From: Dyadobacter psychrophilus
GTDB taxonomy: Bacteria > Bacteroidota > Bacteroidia > Cytophagales > Spirosomataceae
Direction: 5' to 3'
Assembly (NCBI RefSeq): GCF_900167945.1
Contig: NZ_FUZA01000008.1
Span: 220,176 to 284,175 of the forward strand
DNA length: 64,000 nucleotides
The position numbers and the translations under genes were made by a program. The notes under the pieces are model-generated. The model was not told where the DNA came from, searched no databases, and was given only the letters and a program-made list of their open reading frames with translations. Positions 52,307-61,476 of this stretch are shown here, in pieces. Position 1 is the first letter of the stretch. Each line of letters begins with the position of its first letter.

Positions 52307-54754
52307 ATGAAGTATTTGAAAGCTTTTGTTTCACTCGTTGCGACAATTTGCCTTGTCTATTTCCTGAACAAGCCGCTCGGCCCGGCTCCCGCGTTAGGGC
52401 CGTTTTTGAGTCCGTTCACGGGTTTCGGGCAGAATGGTGACCGGGTCGTTGAAAAGAATGGCGAAACGATCCTCAAACTAAATGGACTGAAAGACGAGGT
52501 GACCATCCGTTTCGACGATGCCGGCGTCGCACATATTTTTGCCAAAAATGATTTTGACCTTTTTTATGCGCAGGGCTTTATAACTGCAAAAGACCGGCTT
52601 TGGCAAATGGATTTGCAGATCCGTGCTGCCTCCGGGCGACTTTCCGAAGTGCTGGGCAAAGCAACATTGGAAATGGATCAGCAAAGCCGTCGGCTGGGAA
52701 TGGGATATGGCGCGGAAGCCAATATTAAAGTCGCGATGGAAGACCCAAAAACCCGGGAAGCATTGCTTGGCTACACAGCGGGCGTAAATGCTTACATTCA
52801 TCAGCTCGCGCCAAAAGATTATCCAATCGAGTTCAAATTGCTCGGCTACAAGCCGGAAGCATGGAAACCGATCAATACCATGTATATGCTGGAACAGATG
52901 ACATTGACATTGGCCGGGCGATCCAATGAGCTTAATATGAGCAATGTCCTGAAAAAATATGGTGAAAAAGTAGTTAATGATCTGTTTCCTGATTATCCAA
53001 TGTTCGAGGAGAGCCCGGTGATCCCTGCCGGCACGGATTGGGATTTTGAGCCGCTAACGATCCCTAAAAAACCCGAAATTATTAGAAGCGGCGACAGTTT
53101 GGCGCATTTTAAAAGCACACCGAATTCATTATTACAAAGAGAGCCGAAACAGGAAGGGATAGGCAGCAATAACTGGGCAGTAAGCGCCGAGAAATCCATT
53201 ACCGGCTATCCCATTCTCGCCAATGATCCGCACCTTGAACTGACATTGCCTTCCATTTGGTATCAGGTCCAGCTGCATTCGCCGTCTATGAATGTGTATG
53301 GCGTGTCGCTTCCCGGCATTCCCAGTGTGATTATAGGTTTCAATCAGCATGTGGCCTGGGGTGTTACCAATACGGACGCTGATGTTTTTGATTTATATAA
53401 AATTAAATTCAAGGACCAATCCAGAATGCATTATTGGCATAATAATCAATGGAAACCGACCAAGAAACGGATTGAAAGTATCATGGTTAAGGGCCAGGCG
53501 CAGCCATATCAGGAAGAGGTCATTTACACACATCACGGCCCGGTTACGGAAACGGATAAGAGCTCCGGAAAATATCCTGAATTAGCCGTGAAATGGATCG
53601 GGCATGAGGCCGGAAACAGCTTTATGACGTTTTACGAGCTCAATAAGGCTAAAAATTATGACGACTACCGAAAGGCACTGACCTTTTATGTGGGGCCTGC
53701 GCAAAATTTTGTTTTCGCGGATAACAGCAAGAACATTGCGCTTACTGTAAACGGAAAACTGCCTTTGAAATACAAGGAACAGGGGAAATTCGTCCTGGAT
53801 GGCACTAATGCAGCCGATGACTGGCAAAGCTGGATTCCGGCGGCTCAGAACCCTTATGTTAAAAACCCAAAAAGAGGGTTCGTAAGCAGCGCAAACCAAT
53901 CTTCCACAGACCCTTCGTACCCCTATTTTATCAACTGGGTTTTTGCACCAACGGAACGCGGCGTGCGCATCAATGAACGCCTGAAAGCCATGACACGCGC
54001 AAATGCCGATAGTTTAAGAATGTTACAAAACGACAATTTCAGTGTTTTGGCCAGAAACATTTTACCCAAATTACTGGAAACTCTAAAATCAACCACATTA
54101 ACCCCGGCCCAAAAAGCGGCTGCAATCACATTGGCCAACTGGAATTACCAGAACACGCCTGAGTCGGTCGCCACTTCTATCTTCGAAGAATGGATGCCTT
54201 TGTTAAATGCTAAAATATGGAATGATGAATTTGGCGAAGGCCTGGAATATCCTACGCGCGACCGAACATTATATATGATTTTAAATGAGCCCAATAAAAA
54301 ATGGTTCGATAACATTACTACGCCAGAAAAGGAAACTTTGGCCGACCTCACCGCAGCCAGCTTTAAAGCCGCCATCGACACATTAACCGTCCGGCACGGG
54401 CCGATGAGCCAGTCGTGGCAGTGGGCACAAGTAAAAGGCACGGAAATCAGGCATTTGAGCAGAAGCCTGAAACCATTCAATGCACCGGCTTTGAAAGTGG
54501 GCGGTGGCCGGAGCATTGTGAATGCCATCACCAAGCGGAATGGGCCTTCCTGGCGGATGGTGGTTGAACTGGGGCCGGTTCCACGGGCTTACGGCATTTA
54601 TCCAGGCGGACAATCGGGGAATCCCGGGAGCCCTTATTACCTGAATTTGCTTAAAAAATGGGAAAATGGCGAGCTCAATGAGCTGGTTTATCTACTTGAA
54701 CCATCCCAAAAGCACCCGCGTATGATATCCAGTGTGAAGCTTCAAAAACCTTAA
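52307..54754 (+). CDS. Penicillin acylase family (peptidase S45) Ntn-hydrolase
   Basis: 815 residues. N-terminal signal/anchor helix, an alpha-subunit region (residues ~55-250) and the autocatalytic cleavage site before Ser287 in GIGSNNWAVS, which becomes the N-terminal nucleophile of the beta subunit. Beta-subunit landmarks: ILANDPHLELTLPSIWYQVQL, VIIGFNQHVAWGVTNTDADVFDLY, TRHGPV-like YTHHGPVTE and SANQSSTDPSYP. Family members hydrolyse amide side chains of penicillin G, acyl-homoserine lactones or acyl-amino acids in the periplasm. The natural substrate here is unknown. A small membrane protein gene follows after 11 bases. Confidence 0.93.
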   Translation: MKYLKAFVSLVATICLVYFLNKPLGPAPALGPFLSPFTGFGQNGDRVVEKNGETILKLNGLKDEVTIRFDDAGVAHIFAKNDFDLFYAQGFITAKDRLWQMDLQIRAASGRLSEVLGKATLEMDQQSRRLGMGYGAEANIKVAMEDPKTREALLGYTAGVNAYIHQLAPKDYPIEFKLLGYKPEAWKPINTMYMLEQMTLTLAGRSNELNMSNVLKKYGEKVVNDLFPDYPMFEESPVIPAGTDWDFEPLTIPKKPEIIRSGDSLAHFKSTPNSLLQREPKQEGIGSNNWAVSAEKSITGYPILANDPHLELTLPSIWYQVQLHSPSMNVYGVSLPGIPSVIIGFNQHVAWGVTNTDADVFDLYKIKFKDQSRMHYWHNNQWKPTKKRIESIMVKGQAQPYQEEVIYTHHGPVTETDKSSGKYPELAVKWIGHEAGNSFMTFYELNKAKNYDDYRKALTFYVGPAQNFVFADNSKNIALTVNGKLPLKYKEQGKFVLDGTNAADDWQSWIPAAQNPYVKNPKRGFVSSANQSSTDPSYPYFINWVFAPTERGVRINERLKAMTRANADSLRMLQNDNFSVLARNILPKLLETLKSTTLTPAQKAAAITLANWNYQNTPESVATSIFEEWMPLLNAKIWNDEFGEGLEYPTRDRTLYMILNEPNKKWFDNITTPEKETLADLTAASFKAAIDTLTVRHGPMSQSWQWAQVKGTEIRHLSRSLKPFNAPALKVGGGRSIVNAITKRNGPSWRMVVELGPVPRAYGIYPGGQSGNPGSPYYLNLLKKWENGELNELVYLLEPSQKHPRMISSVKLQKP

Positions 54755-54765
54755 TCTCCGCCGCT

Positions 54766-55125
54766 ATGAATTTCTTTATCATCATATTGGTCACGGCATT
54801 ACTGCAATTATTCGGCCCGTGGTGGGTTGTAGCAATCGTGCCTTTTTTAGTTTTTTTAATCAGACACACCAGCGCTTCTAATGCTTTCTGGACCGGATTC
54901 GCTTTAATCACAGTGCTATGGATGGCTTATGGCTTTTATTTACATTTTGTCTCCGATGGCGCCATGTCCGACCGGATTGCGGGAATATTCTCTTTGCCCA
55001 ATGGCGTTGTGCTCCTGCTGGTTTCAGCATTGATAGGCGGGTTAACGGGCGGTTTGGCTGGATTATCCGGGCAGCTGGTCCGCAGGATATTCATTGCGGA
55101 CGCAGCGAAAAGCGTATCATTATAA
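54766..55125 (+). CDS. Small membrane protein, function unknown
   Basis: 119 residues with four predicted helices: FIIILVTALLQLFGPWWVV, FLVFLIRHTSASNAFWTGFALITVLWMAYGFYL, IFSLPNGVVLLLVSALIGGLTGGLAGLSGQL. The glycine-rich last helix is notable. I do not recognise the family. It begins 11 bases after the penicillin acylase stop, so co-transcription is likely. Confidence 0.7.
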   Translation: MNFFIIILVTALLQLFGPWWVVAIVPFLVFLIRHTSASNAFWTGFALITVLWMAYGFYLHFVSDGAMSDRIAGIFSLPNGVVLLLVSALIGGLTGGLAGLSGQLVRRIFIADAAKSVSL

Positions 55126-55161
55126 AACTTGGCGGAAATATTACACAGAGCCTGATATTCA

Positions 55162-55190
55162 TTGTACTTAAACACAAATTATTATCTTTG
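55162..55190 (+). promoter_or_regulatory. Promoter of the OmpH/Skp-like gene
   Basis: TTG (55162-55164), an 18-base spacer and TATCTTTG with a following C (55183-55191) match the Bacteroidota consensus; 32 bases before the GTG start. Confidence 0.7.
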
Positions 55191-55222
55191 CGGCTCGTTC
55201 AAAAAAACAAAACTCAAAAAAC

Positions 55223-55843
55223 GTGAACAACAATACTTCATTAATTTGGAACATCGTGCTTTCCCTGGCTGTGGCGGTGTTATTCTTTTTACATTTTTCA
55301 GGTAAACCTTCCGGAGATGCAGGTTCAGCAGCAGATGGTGGTGTAGTGGCAGGTCGTAAAACTGTGTATGTTCAGGTTGATTCTTTGTTGAAAAACTACG
55401 AATTCTTTAAGGATACAAGAAAAGAGCTGGAAAATAAAAACTTCCAACTTGAAAATGAATTGAATACAAAAGGCCGTTCATTGCAAAATGAGGTTGCGTT
55501 TTTTCAGCAAAGAGCACAAACAATGACGCCTGAGCAAGCGCGTTCAACAGAGGCGCAATTGATGAAAAAACAACAGGATTTAGTTGCTTACCGTGACCAG
55601 TCTGCACAAGCGTTGGGCCAGGAAGAGGCTAAGAAAAACGAAGAGCTTTATAAAAACATCCGTTCTTACATTGAGAAATACAACAAAGAGAATGGTTTTG
55701 AATATGTTCTGGGTTACTCATTAGGCGGCGGGATTTTGTTTGCCAATCCATCTTTGGATGTAACACAAAAAATCCTTGACGGCTTGAACAAAGAATACAA
55801 AGGAAGCAATACATCGAAAGCTGATTCTACTAAAAAGAAGTAA
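55223..55843 (+). CDS. OmpH/Skp-like periplasmic chaperone
   Basis: 206 residues from a GTG at 55223. An N-terminal helix (LIWNIVLSLAVAVLFFLHF) anchors or exports it, then a short linker and the OmpH/Skp domain: VYVQVDSLLKNYEFFKDTRKELE, a long coiled coil (residues ~70-135), and IEKYNKENGFEYVLGYSLGGGILFANPSLDVT. Skp-type proteins hold outer membrane proteins in the periplasm. The tail KADSTKKK is basic. Own promoter and terminator. Confidence 0.88.
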   Translation: MNNNTSLIWNIVLSLAVAVLFFLHFSGKPSGDAGSAADGGVVAGRKTVYVQVDSLLKNYEFFKDTRKELENKNFQLENELNTKGRSLQNEVAFFQQRAQTMTPEQARSTEAQLMKKQQDLVAYRDQSAQALGQEEAKKNEELYKNIRSYIEKYNKENGFEYVLGYSLGGGILFANPSLDVTQKILDGLNKEYKGSNTSKADSTKKK

Positions 55844-55863
55844 GCCATATTAAAGTAAAAATG

Positions 55864-55900
55864 AAAGCAGGCCGCTAAATGTTTAGCGGCCTGCTTTTTT
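55864..55900 (+). terminator. Terminator of the OmpH/Skp-like gene
   Basis: A perfect 16-bp inverted repeat (55864-55879 and 55882-55897) with a two-base nominal loop, GC-rich core GCAGGCCGCT, and a run of seven T at 55894-55900. It starts 20 bases after the stop. Confidence 0.9.
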
Positions 55901-56004
55901 ATGTTCCTCAGGCTAATTCAAACTCACCTATTAATAATCGGATTTGGCTGCGACCTTGCCGCTTTAATAAATAGCATTATTCCCTCCGCTAATAATTAAA
56001 CTTA

Positions 56005-57612
56005 ATGTCCGCAGTTCTCAAACATTCACGGCCAATCTGGCTTTTGGTTGCTATGTGTTGTATAGCAACATTGGTATTCTTCCTATTCGATGCGGCGCTA
56101 GACATTCCATTTATCGATGACTATAATGCATTGCTGGATTTCATTATCCAATATCTGAGAGCTGATTCCATAGAAGAAAAGCTGCATTTCATTTTCCGGC
56201 AGCATAACGAGCACCGGATCGTATATGCCCGGCTGGTGGTCTTGCTGGACTATTATGTTTTCGGGTGTACCAATCTACGGCACCTTATCTTAATGGGAAG
56301 CGCCAGCCTGTTTTTGATGACCGGCATTTTTTGTGTTGAAGCGTATAAAAGCTGTAAAAACATTTTGGCCATTGTTCCAATCATCCTGCTATCGCTTCAT
56401 TTCCAGCATATGGGCAGCTTGCTCTGGGCAACTAGTTCGCTGCAAAACCTGGCCGTCATTGCGCTTGCTTGCGTAGCAATCTGGCTGATGACGCGGAGCA
56501 ACGTTTTCATTAATTGCATCGGGATTGTCTTCGCTTTCCTAACCACATTTGCGAGCGGGACAGGGCCAATGATATGGCCGGTTCTCTTTTTGATCGCAAT
56601 AACGAGCCGTAGTATGGCTAAATGCCTGGTTACGCTGCTTTCAGGAACGGCCTCTGTTTCACTTTATTTTTATTCCTACCATCTGCCAACATCCGGGAAC
56701 ACAAGCATTTCGGAGAACCTGGTGAAAATGCCCCAAGCGATCCTGGGCGTAATCGGAGGCACATTTGACATTCAGGAAGAAGGCACCCAGCTCATTCCGA
56801 TCATTGCGGGATTTATGGTTATTTCAACATTTAACTTTTGCCTCGGCAGAACCGGGTTAAGGGCGCTAAGACGTGACCCCGGCAGCCTGTTCCTTGTTGG
56901 CGTGTTTTTGTTTGGGCTGCTTTCGGCCATTGCTATCAGCTTTGGCAGGGGCTCTTACGTTGAGAACCGGTATAAAGTGATCTCCACATTGTGTTTGTTG
57001 GCCACTTATAATATGGTGTTATTACAACTTTCACGCAGGCATATGGACCTGTGCCTTAACCTGATCAGTATGGCCTGTCTGAGCCTTTGGTTGGTATTTT
57101 TCTGGCGTTATTACCCCGAAATGCTGGAATATAAAACTGTAAGAAAAGCAGATTATTTGTCCTTGAAAAACAGTCCGCAAGACTTACTTACGCCTTTTCA
57201 GCAAAGAATGAATGCATTGGAAGAACTCGGCGTAAAATCACCCGATAATCCTCTGATCCAAAATACCTTTTTATCCAGCATGCAACGGGATAACGTGAGC
57301 CTACCATCACTGAAAATCCTGAAAAGGAAGCATAAATATGCTGTAAAGTGGCAGGGGGATCCCGGTTTGCCGGAAGAATCTTACCTTGTGCTAAGATCAG
57401 AAAAGGGGAGCTTTGTATTTCCGGTTCGAAAGGAGTTGAACCAGTTTTCGGCCAGCATTCTGTACGATTGGTTACAAAAAGGGAGATACACCGTTTCAGT
57501 ATATCTCCCTGATCAAACTTCTTTTATTTCAATTCAAGACACCATTGTTGTCGATAAGAATGTAAAGCCGTGGCTTTCTTCCACCTGGTTCAACGATGCG
57601 TATGCACCTTAA
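56005..57612 (+). CDS. Polytopic membrane protein, GT-C-like, function unknown
   Basis: 535 residues with roughly 10 helices in the first ~390 residues and a soluble C-terminal part (residues ~400-535) with strand-rich sequence. The first loop after helix 1 has FIDDYNALLDFIIQYL and RQHNEHRIVYARL; an acidic pair in the first periplasmic loop is a hallmark of GT-C glycosyltransferases, which use lipid-linked sugars. I do not recognise the family more closely. It lies between the OmpH-like gene and sdhB, converging on sdhB with two bases between the stops. Confidence 0.7.
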   Translation: MSAVLKHSRPIWLLVAMCCIATLVFFLFDAALDIPFIDDYNALLDFIIQYLRADSIEEKLHFIFRQHNEHRIVYARLVVLLDYYVFGCTNLRHLILMGSASLFLMTGIFCVEAYKSCKNILAIVPIILLSLHFQHMGSLLWATSSLQNLAVIALACVAIWLMTRSNVFINCIGIVFAFLTTFASGTGPMIWPVLFLIAITSRSMAKCLVTLLSGTASVSLYFYSYHLPTSGNTSISENLVKMPQAILGVIGGTFDIQEEGTQLIPIIAGFMVISTFNFCLGRTGLRALRRDPGSLFLVGVFLFGLLSAIAISFGRGSYVENRYKVISTLCLLATYNMVLLQLSRRHMDLCLNLISMACLSLWLVFFWRYYPEMLEYKTVRKADYLSLKNSPQDLLTPFQQRMNALEELGVKSPDNPLIQNTFLSSMQRDNVSLPSLKILKRKHKYAVKWQGDPGLPEESYLVLRSEKGSFVFPVRKELNQFSASILYDWLQKGRYTVSVYLPDQTSFISIQDTIVVDKNVKPWLSSTWFNDAYAP

Positions 57613-57614
57613 TG

Positions 57615-58382
57615 TTATACCGCTGTTGAAGAAAGCTTAGCGCCGATATATTCGCGGTTCATACGTGCAATGTTCTCCTGCCCGATCTCTTTGGGGCATT
57701 CAGCAGAGCACGCGCCGGTGTTCGTACAGTTTCCAAATCCTTCCGCATCCATTTGTGCCACCATTTTCTCAGCACGAATGCTTCTCTCAGCCTGTCCTTG
57801 CGGAAGCAACGCCAATTGAGAGATTTTAGCAGAAACAAAAAGCATTGCAGAGGCATTCTTACAAGCCGCTACACAAGCACCGCAAGCAATACATGCTGCT
57901 GCTGCAAATGCCTCGTCCGCAGCCACTTTCGGAATGGGCAGGCTATTCGCATCCTGGGCATTGCCAGTGTTTACCGATACAAACCCTCCCGCAGAGATTA
58001 CCCTGTCGAAAGCATCACGGTCTACCACAAGATCCTTGATCACCGGGAAAGCCTGTGCTCTCCATGGCTCAACAACAATCGTGTCTCCATCACTGAACGA
58101 ACGCATGTGCAGCTGACAGGTTGTAACGCCTTTCAGCGGTCCATGTGGCCTGCCATTGATATACATCGAACACATTCCGCAGATTCCTTCGCGGCAATCG
58201 TGGTCAAATGCTACCGGCTCCTTGCCCTCCTCGATCAGTTGCTCGTTAAGGACATCAAACATTTCCAGAAAAGACATATCCGGAGAAACGTTGTCCAGAC
58301 TGTAATTTTCAAAATCTCCTTTTGTATTGCTATTGCTCTGTCTCCAGACTTTAAGCTTAATATGCATGTTACCTGCACTCAT
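57615..58382 (-). CDS. sdhB: Succinate dehydrogenase/fumarate reductase iron-sulphur subunit
   Basis: 255 residues. Three clusters are visible: [2Fe-2S] in CREGICGMC with a distal Cys in TTCQLHM; [4Fe-4S] in CIACGACVAACK; and [3Fe-4S] ligands around CTNTGACSAECP followed by the CP-anchored helix. It passes electrons from SdhA flavin to the membrane subunit. It is last of sdhC-sdhA-sdhB on the minus strand, 86 bases after sdhA, in the cytoplasmic arm of complex II. Bacteroidota type, B-type membrane anchor. Confidence 0.97.
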   Translation of the reverse strand: MSAGNMHIKLKVWRQSNSNTKGDFENYSLDNVSPDMSFLEMFDVLNEQLIEEGKEPVAFDHDCREGICGMCSMYINGRPHGPLKGVTTCQLHMRSFSDGDTIVVEPWRAQAFPVIKDLVVDRDAFDRVISAGGFVSVNTGNAQDANSLPIPKVAADEAFAAAACIACGACVAACKNASAMLFVSAKISQLALLPQGQAERSIRAEKMVAQMDAEGFGNCTNTGACSAECPKEIGQENIARMNREYIGAKLSSTAV

Positions 58383-58429
58383 TGTTGTAATAGTTAACGG
58401 TTAGCAATTAACCAGTAATATTGAAACAA

Positions 58430-58467
58430 GCTGATAGCCAGCTGCAAACAGCCGGTAGCCGACAGCC
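58430..58467. repeat. Short imperfect AGCC/TAGCC repeat between sdhA and sdhB
   Basis: About three imperfect copies of an AGCC-(G/A)-(A/G)TAGCC-like unit (GCTGATAGCC, CAGCCGGTAGCC, GACAGCC). It could be a small tandem repeat or form a weak stem in the sdhA-sdhB spacer. No clear function. Confidence 0.3.
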
Positions 58468-58468
58468 A

Positions 58469-60457
58469 TTATTTATAACTTCTTTGGGCAATCTTGATAT
58501 TCTCATAAATCAGCTCCTCCTTATGAAGCTCCCACTCTTCCTGCGCTTTATGCTCCCACGCAGACACAAACATGAAGTTTTCATCATCACGCAATGCTTC
58601 TCCTTCTTCCGTCTGATGTTCTTCACGGAAGTGACCGCCGCATGATTCTTCACGCGTAAGTGCATCAATGCACATTAACTCACCAAGCTCGATAAAATCA
58701 GCTACACGTCCTGCCTTATCCAGTTCAGGATTGAACTCGTCTTTTCCGCCCATTACTTTCACATCTCTCCAGAATTCTTTACGAAGTTCACGGATTTCAA
58801 TGATTGCTTCTTTCAAACCCTGCTGATTGCGCGCCATTCCACATTTGTCCCACATGATCTTACCCAGGCGGCGGTGGAATAATTCAGGAGATGTTTTTCC
58901 CTGGATCGACATTAATGTATCGATCCGGTCTTTCACTTCTTTTTCAACCCTTACAAATTCCGGATGATCCGTTGGTATTTTACCTGTTCCAATTTCTTTG
59001 GCCAGATAAGAACCAATTGTGTAAGGAATTACAAAATATCCGTCAGCAAGTCCCTGCATCAGCGCAGATGCACCAAGGCGGTTCGCACCGTGATCAGAGA
59101 AATTAGCTTCCCCTAATGCATACAAACCTGGCACAGTGGTCATCAAATTGTAATCAACCCAAAGTCCACCCATCGTGTAATGCACCGCAGGATAGATACG
59201 CATAGGCACTTCGTACGGATCTTCACCCGTGATTTGCTTATACATATCGAAAAGGTTACCATATTTTTCTTTTACAACAGCCTTGCCCCAAGTCGTGATA
59301 TCTTCTTTGGAAGCGTTTGCGATGTTGTTTTTGTTAGCTTCTCCTCTTCCGTAACGTTCCACAGCAGCTGCGAAATCAAGGAAAACGGCCAGTTTGGATG
59401 ATCCTACGCCATATCCGGCATCGCATCTTTCTTTGGCGGCACGGGAAGCGATATCACGGGGAACAAGGTTACCAAATGCAGGGTAACGACGTTCCAGGTA
59501 ATAATCTCTTTCTTCTTCTGGGATCTCATTTCCCGGGCGCGTATCATTTTTTGCTTTTGGCACCCAGATCCGACCATCATTACGAAGAGATTCGGACATC
59601 AAAGTGAGCTTCGATTGGTGCTCGCCTGAAACCGGGATACAAGTCGGGTGAATTTGTGTAAAACAAGGATTACCAAAATATGCACCGCGCTTATGGGCTT
59701 TCCATGCAGCGGTAACGTTGCTACCCATTGCATTGGTCGACAGGTAAAAAACGTTTCCGTAACCACCCGTGCAAAGTAATACAGCATGACCGCCGTGACG
59801 CTCTATTTCGCCTGTGATAAGGTTTCTTGCGATAATACCGCGGCATTTGCCATCGATATTCACCACATCAAGCATTTCATGGCGATTATACATTTGCACT
59901 GTCCCCATGCCAACCTGACGCTGCAAGCCCGAATATGCACCCAGCAGCAACTGCTGGCCCGTTTGTCCGGCAGCATAAAAAGTACGTTGCACCTGCGTTC
60001 CACCGAAAGAACGGTTGGAAAGCAAACCACCATACTCACGTGCAAAAGGAACACCTGCTGCAACGCATTGATCTATAATATTTCCGGAAACCTCGGCAAG
60101 GCGGTGTACATTTCCCTCTCTCGCACGATAATCTCCTCCTTTTATTGTATCATAAAAAAGACGGTAAACCGAGTCCCCATCATTCTGATAATTTTTAGCA
60201 GCATTAATCCCTCCCTGTGCAGCGATCGAGTGCGCACGACGTGGAGAATCCTGAAAACAGAATGCTTTTACCTTATAACCCATTTCGGCAAGTGTTGCAG
60301 CAGCCGAAGCGCCTGCGAGACCTGTTCCTACTACAATAATTTCAAGATTACGCTTATTGGCAGGGTTTACAAGCGGAACCGAAGACTTGTATTTACTCCA
60401 TTTTGTTTCAATCGGCCCCTGTGGTATTTTGGCATCCAGACTAGATGAAGTTGCCAT
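58469..60457 (-). CDS. sdhA: Succinate dehydrogenase/fumarate reductase flavoprotein subunit
   Basis: 662 residues. FAD-binding Rossmann start IIVVGTGLAGASAAATLAEMG, then RRAHSIAAQGG with His76 as the likely covalent FAD site, and the substrate-closing region YGVGSSKLAVFLDF and HYTMGGLWVD with the DHGANRLGASALMQGLADG segment. It oxidises succinate to fumarate in the TCA cycle (or the reverse). It is 61 bases after sdhC and 86 before sdhB. Its length and the insert after the dehydrogenase core match the Bacteroidota complex II type. Confidence 0.97.
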   Translation of the reverse strand: MATSSSLDAKIPQGPIETKWSKYKSSVPLVNPANKRNLEIIVVGTGLAGASAAATLAEMGYKVKAFCFQDSPRRAHSIAAQGGINAAKNYQNDGDSVYRLFYDTIKGGDYRAREGNVHRLAEVSGNIIDQCVAAGVPFAREYGGLLSNRSFGGTQVQRTFYAAGQTGQQLLLGAYSGLQRQVGMGTVQMYNRHEMLDVVNIDGKCRGIIARNLITGEIERHGGHAVLLCTGGYGNVFYLSTNAMGSNVTAAWKAHKRGAYFGNPCFTQIHPTCIPVSGEHQSKLTLMSESLRNDGRIWVPKAKNDTRPGNEIPEEERDYYLERRYPAFGNLVPRDIASRAAKERCDAGYGVGSSKLAVFLDFAAAVERYGRGEANKNNIANASKEDITTWGKAVVKEKYGNLFDMYKQITGEDPYEVPMRIYPAVHYTMGGLWVDYNLMTTVPGLYALGEANFSDHGANRLGASALMQGLADGYFVIPYTIGSYLAKEIGTGKIPTDHPEFVRVEKEVKDRIDTLMSIQGKTSPELFHRRLGKIMWDKCGMARNQQGLKEAIIEIRELRKEFWRDVKVMGGKDEFNPELDKAGRVADFIELGELMCIDALTREESCGGHFREEHQTEEGEALRDDENFMFVSAWEHKAQEEWELHKEELIYENIKIAQRSYK

Positions 60458-60518
60458 ATATTGAATGTTATTTAAATCGAAAAGTTAAATTGAAAATAGC
60501 TGCGGCTACTTGCAGCAT

Positions 60519-61190
60519 TTAGTTGACCCAACCCAGATAAATCGAGATCGGCATGAGTGCAAAAAGAATTGGGATAACAATTGAAAAAGCCGTTCCCAGG
60601 AAATTGATAGCACCGTTGTATTTGATGTGGTTCAACCCCAAAGTCTGGAATGCACTTTTAAATCCGTGCAACAAATGCCAGAACAACGAGATACAACCCA
60701 ACACATAAATGATCACCACGATTGGATTTTGGAAAATATCCAGCATCATCTGGTAAAGATTCAGCTCTTCGCCTGTCGCAAACTGGTTAGACCGGTTAGG
60801 GATCCAGAAGTGTGCAGTATGAATTACCAAAAAGATCAGTAACAGCGTGCCAAGTAACCCCATGCTTCTGGAATACCAGGTGCTGTTTGCCGAAGGATTA
60901 TTTACAGCATACTTAATGGGGCGGGCGTCTGAATTGTTTTTCCAAAGAATAAATCCATCCGCGATATGAAGAACAAATCCGGCGATCAGGCCGATCTCAA
61001 GCGTACGAACAATGGGATTTGTACCCATAAAATGCCCCCAATGCGTAAAGGTTTCCCCTCCGTCATTATAAAAAATCATGGCATTGATTGTGGCATGAAT
61101 CACCAGAAAGCTTATCAAAAATAATCCGGTAAGAGCCATCAGAAGTTTCTTACCAATGGAGCTCGTTAACGTTTGTGAAAACCACGACAT
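60519..61190 (-). CDS. sdhC: Succinate dehydrogenase cytochrome b subunit (five-helix, B-type)
   Basis: 223 residues, five helices, single-subunit anchor of the Bacteroidota and Bacillota type that replaces SdhC+SdhD. Helix starts: LLMALTGLFLISFLVIHATINAMIF, LEIGLIAGFVLHIADGFIL, LLGTLLLIFLVIHTAHFWI, VVIIYVLGCISLFWHLLHGF, and AFSIVIPILFALMPISIYLG. His in VIHATI, VLHIAD, VIHTAH and WHLLHG are candidate ligands of two b haems. It heads the sdhCAB operon. Confidence 0.95.
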   Translation of the reverse strand: MSWFSQTLTSSIGKKLLMALTGLFLISFLVIHATINAMIFYNDGGETFTHWGHFMGTNPIVRTLEIGLIAGFVLHIADGFILWKNNSDARPIKYAVNNPSANSTWYSRSMGLLGTLLLIFLVIHTAHFWIPNRSNQFATGEELNLYQMMLDIFQNPIVVIIYVLGCISLFWHLLHGFKSAFQTLGLNHIKYNGAINFLGTAFSIVIPILFALMPISIYLGWVN

Positions 61191-61242
61191 ATCAAAAACG
61201 AATCGTTTTAGTGCAAAAAAATTAGGTATATTTAGAACCTTT

Positions 61243-61275
61243 CAAAGGTATATCACAAACCCATGCAAGGCAAAA
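61243..61275 (-). promoter_or_regulatory. Promoter of sdhCAB
   Basis: On the minus strand TTTTG (61275-61271), a 20-base spacer and TACCTTTG (61250-61243), 52 bases before the sdhC ATG; matches the Bacteroidota consensus. Confidence 0.75.
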
Positions 61276-61476
61276 AAACCAGTCCATTTTTGTAAAGCGG
61301 GTTATTATTTATAATCATTATGAAGAATTAGTTAGTCACAAGAGTGCCAGATGCTGAATCGCTGGTTACATTATAAAATTTTATCCCAAACTGACCGCTG
61401 TCCGTCAAAAACATACACATTTTTGATAGAATTTTTCGTTCACATTTCTATAACGGCGATCAATTAAATTACTCGT

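Noticed and set aside
57753..58397. Open 214-codon plus-strand frame
   Set aside because: Antisense to sdhB, which has all its cluster ligands.
58421..58645. Frame starting in the sdhA-sdhB spacer
   Set aside because: Mostly antisense to sdhA and begins in a repeat-like stretch; not a gene.
59786..60448. Open 220-codon plus-strand frame
   Set aside because: Antisense to sdhA; no recognisable domain.
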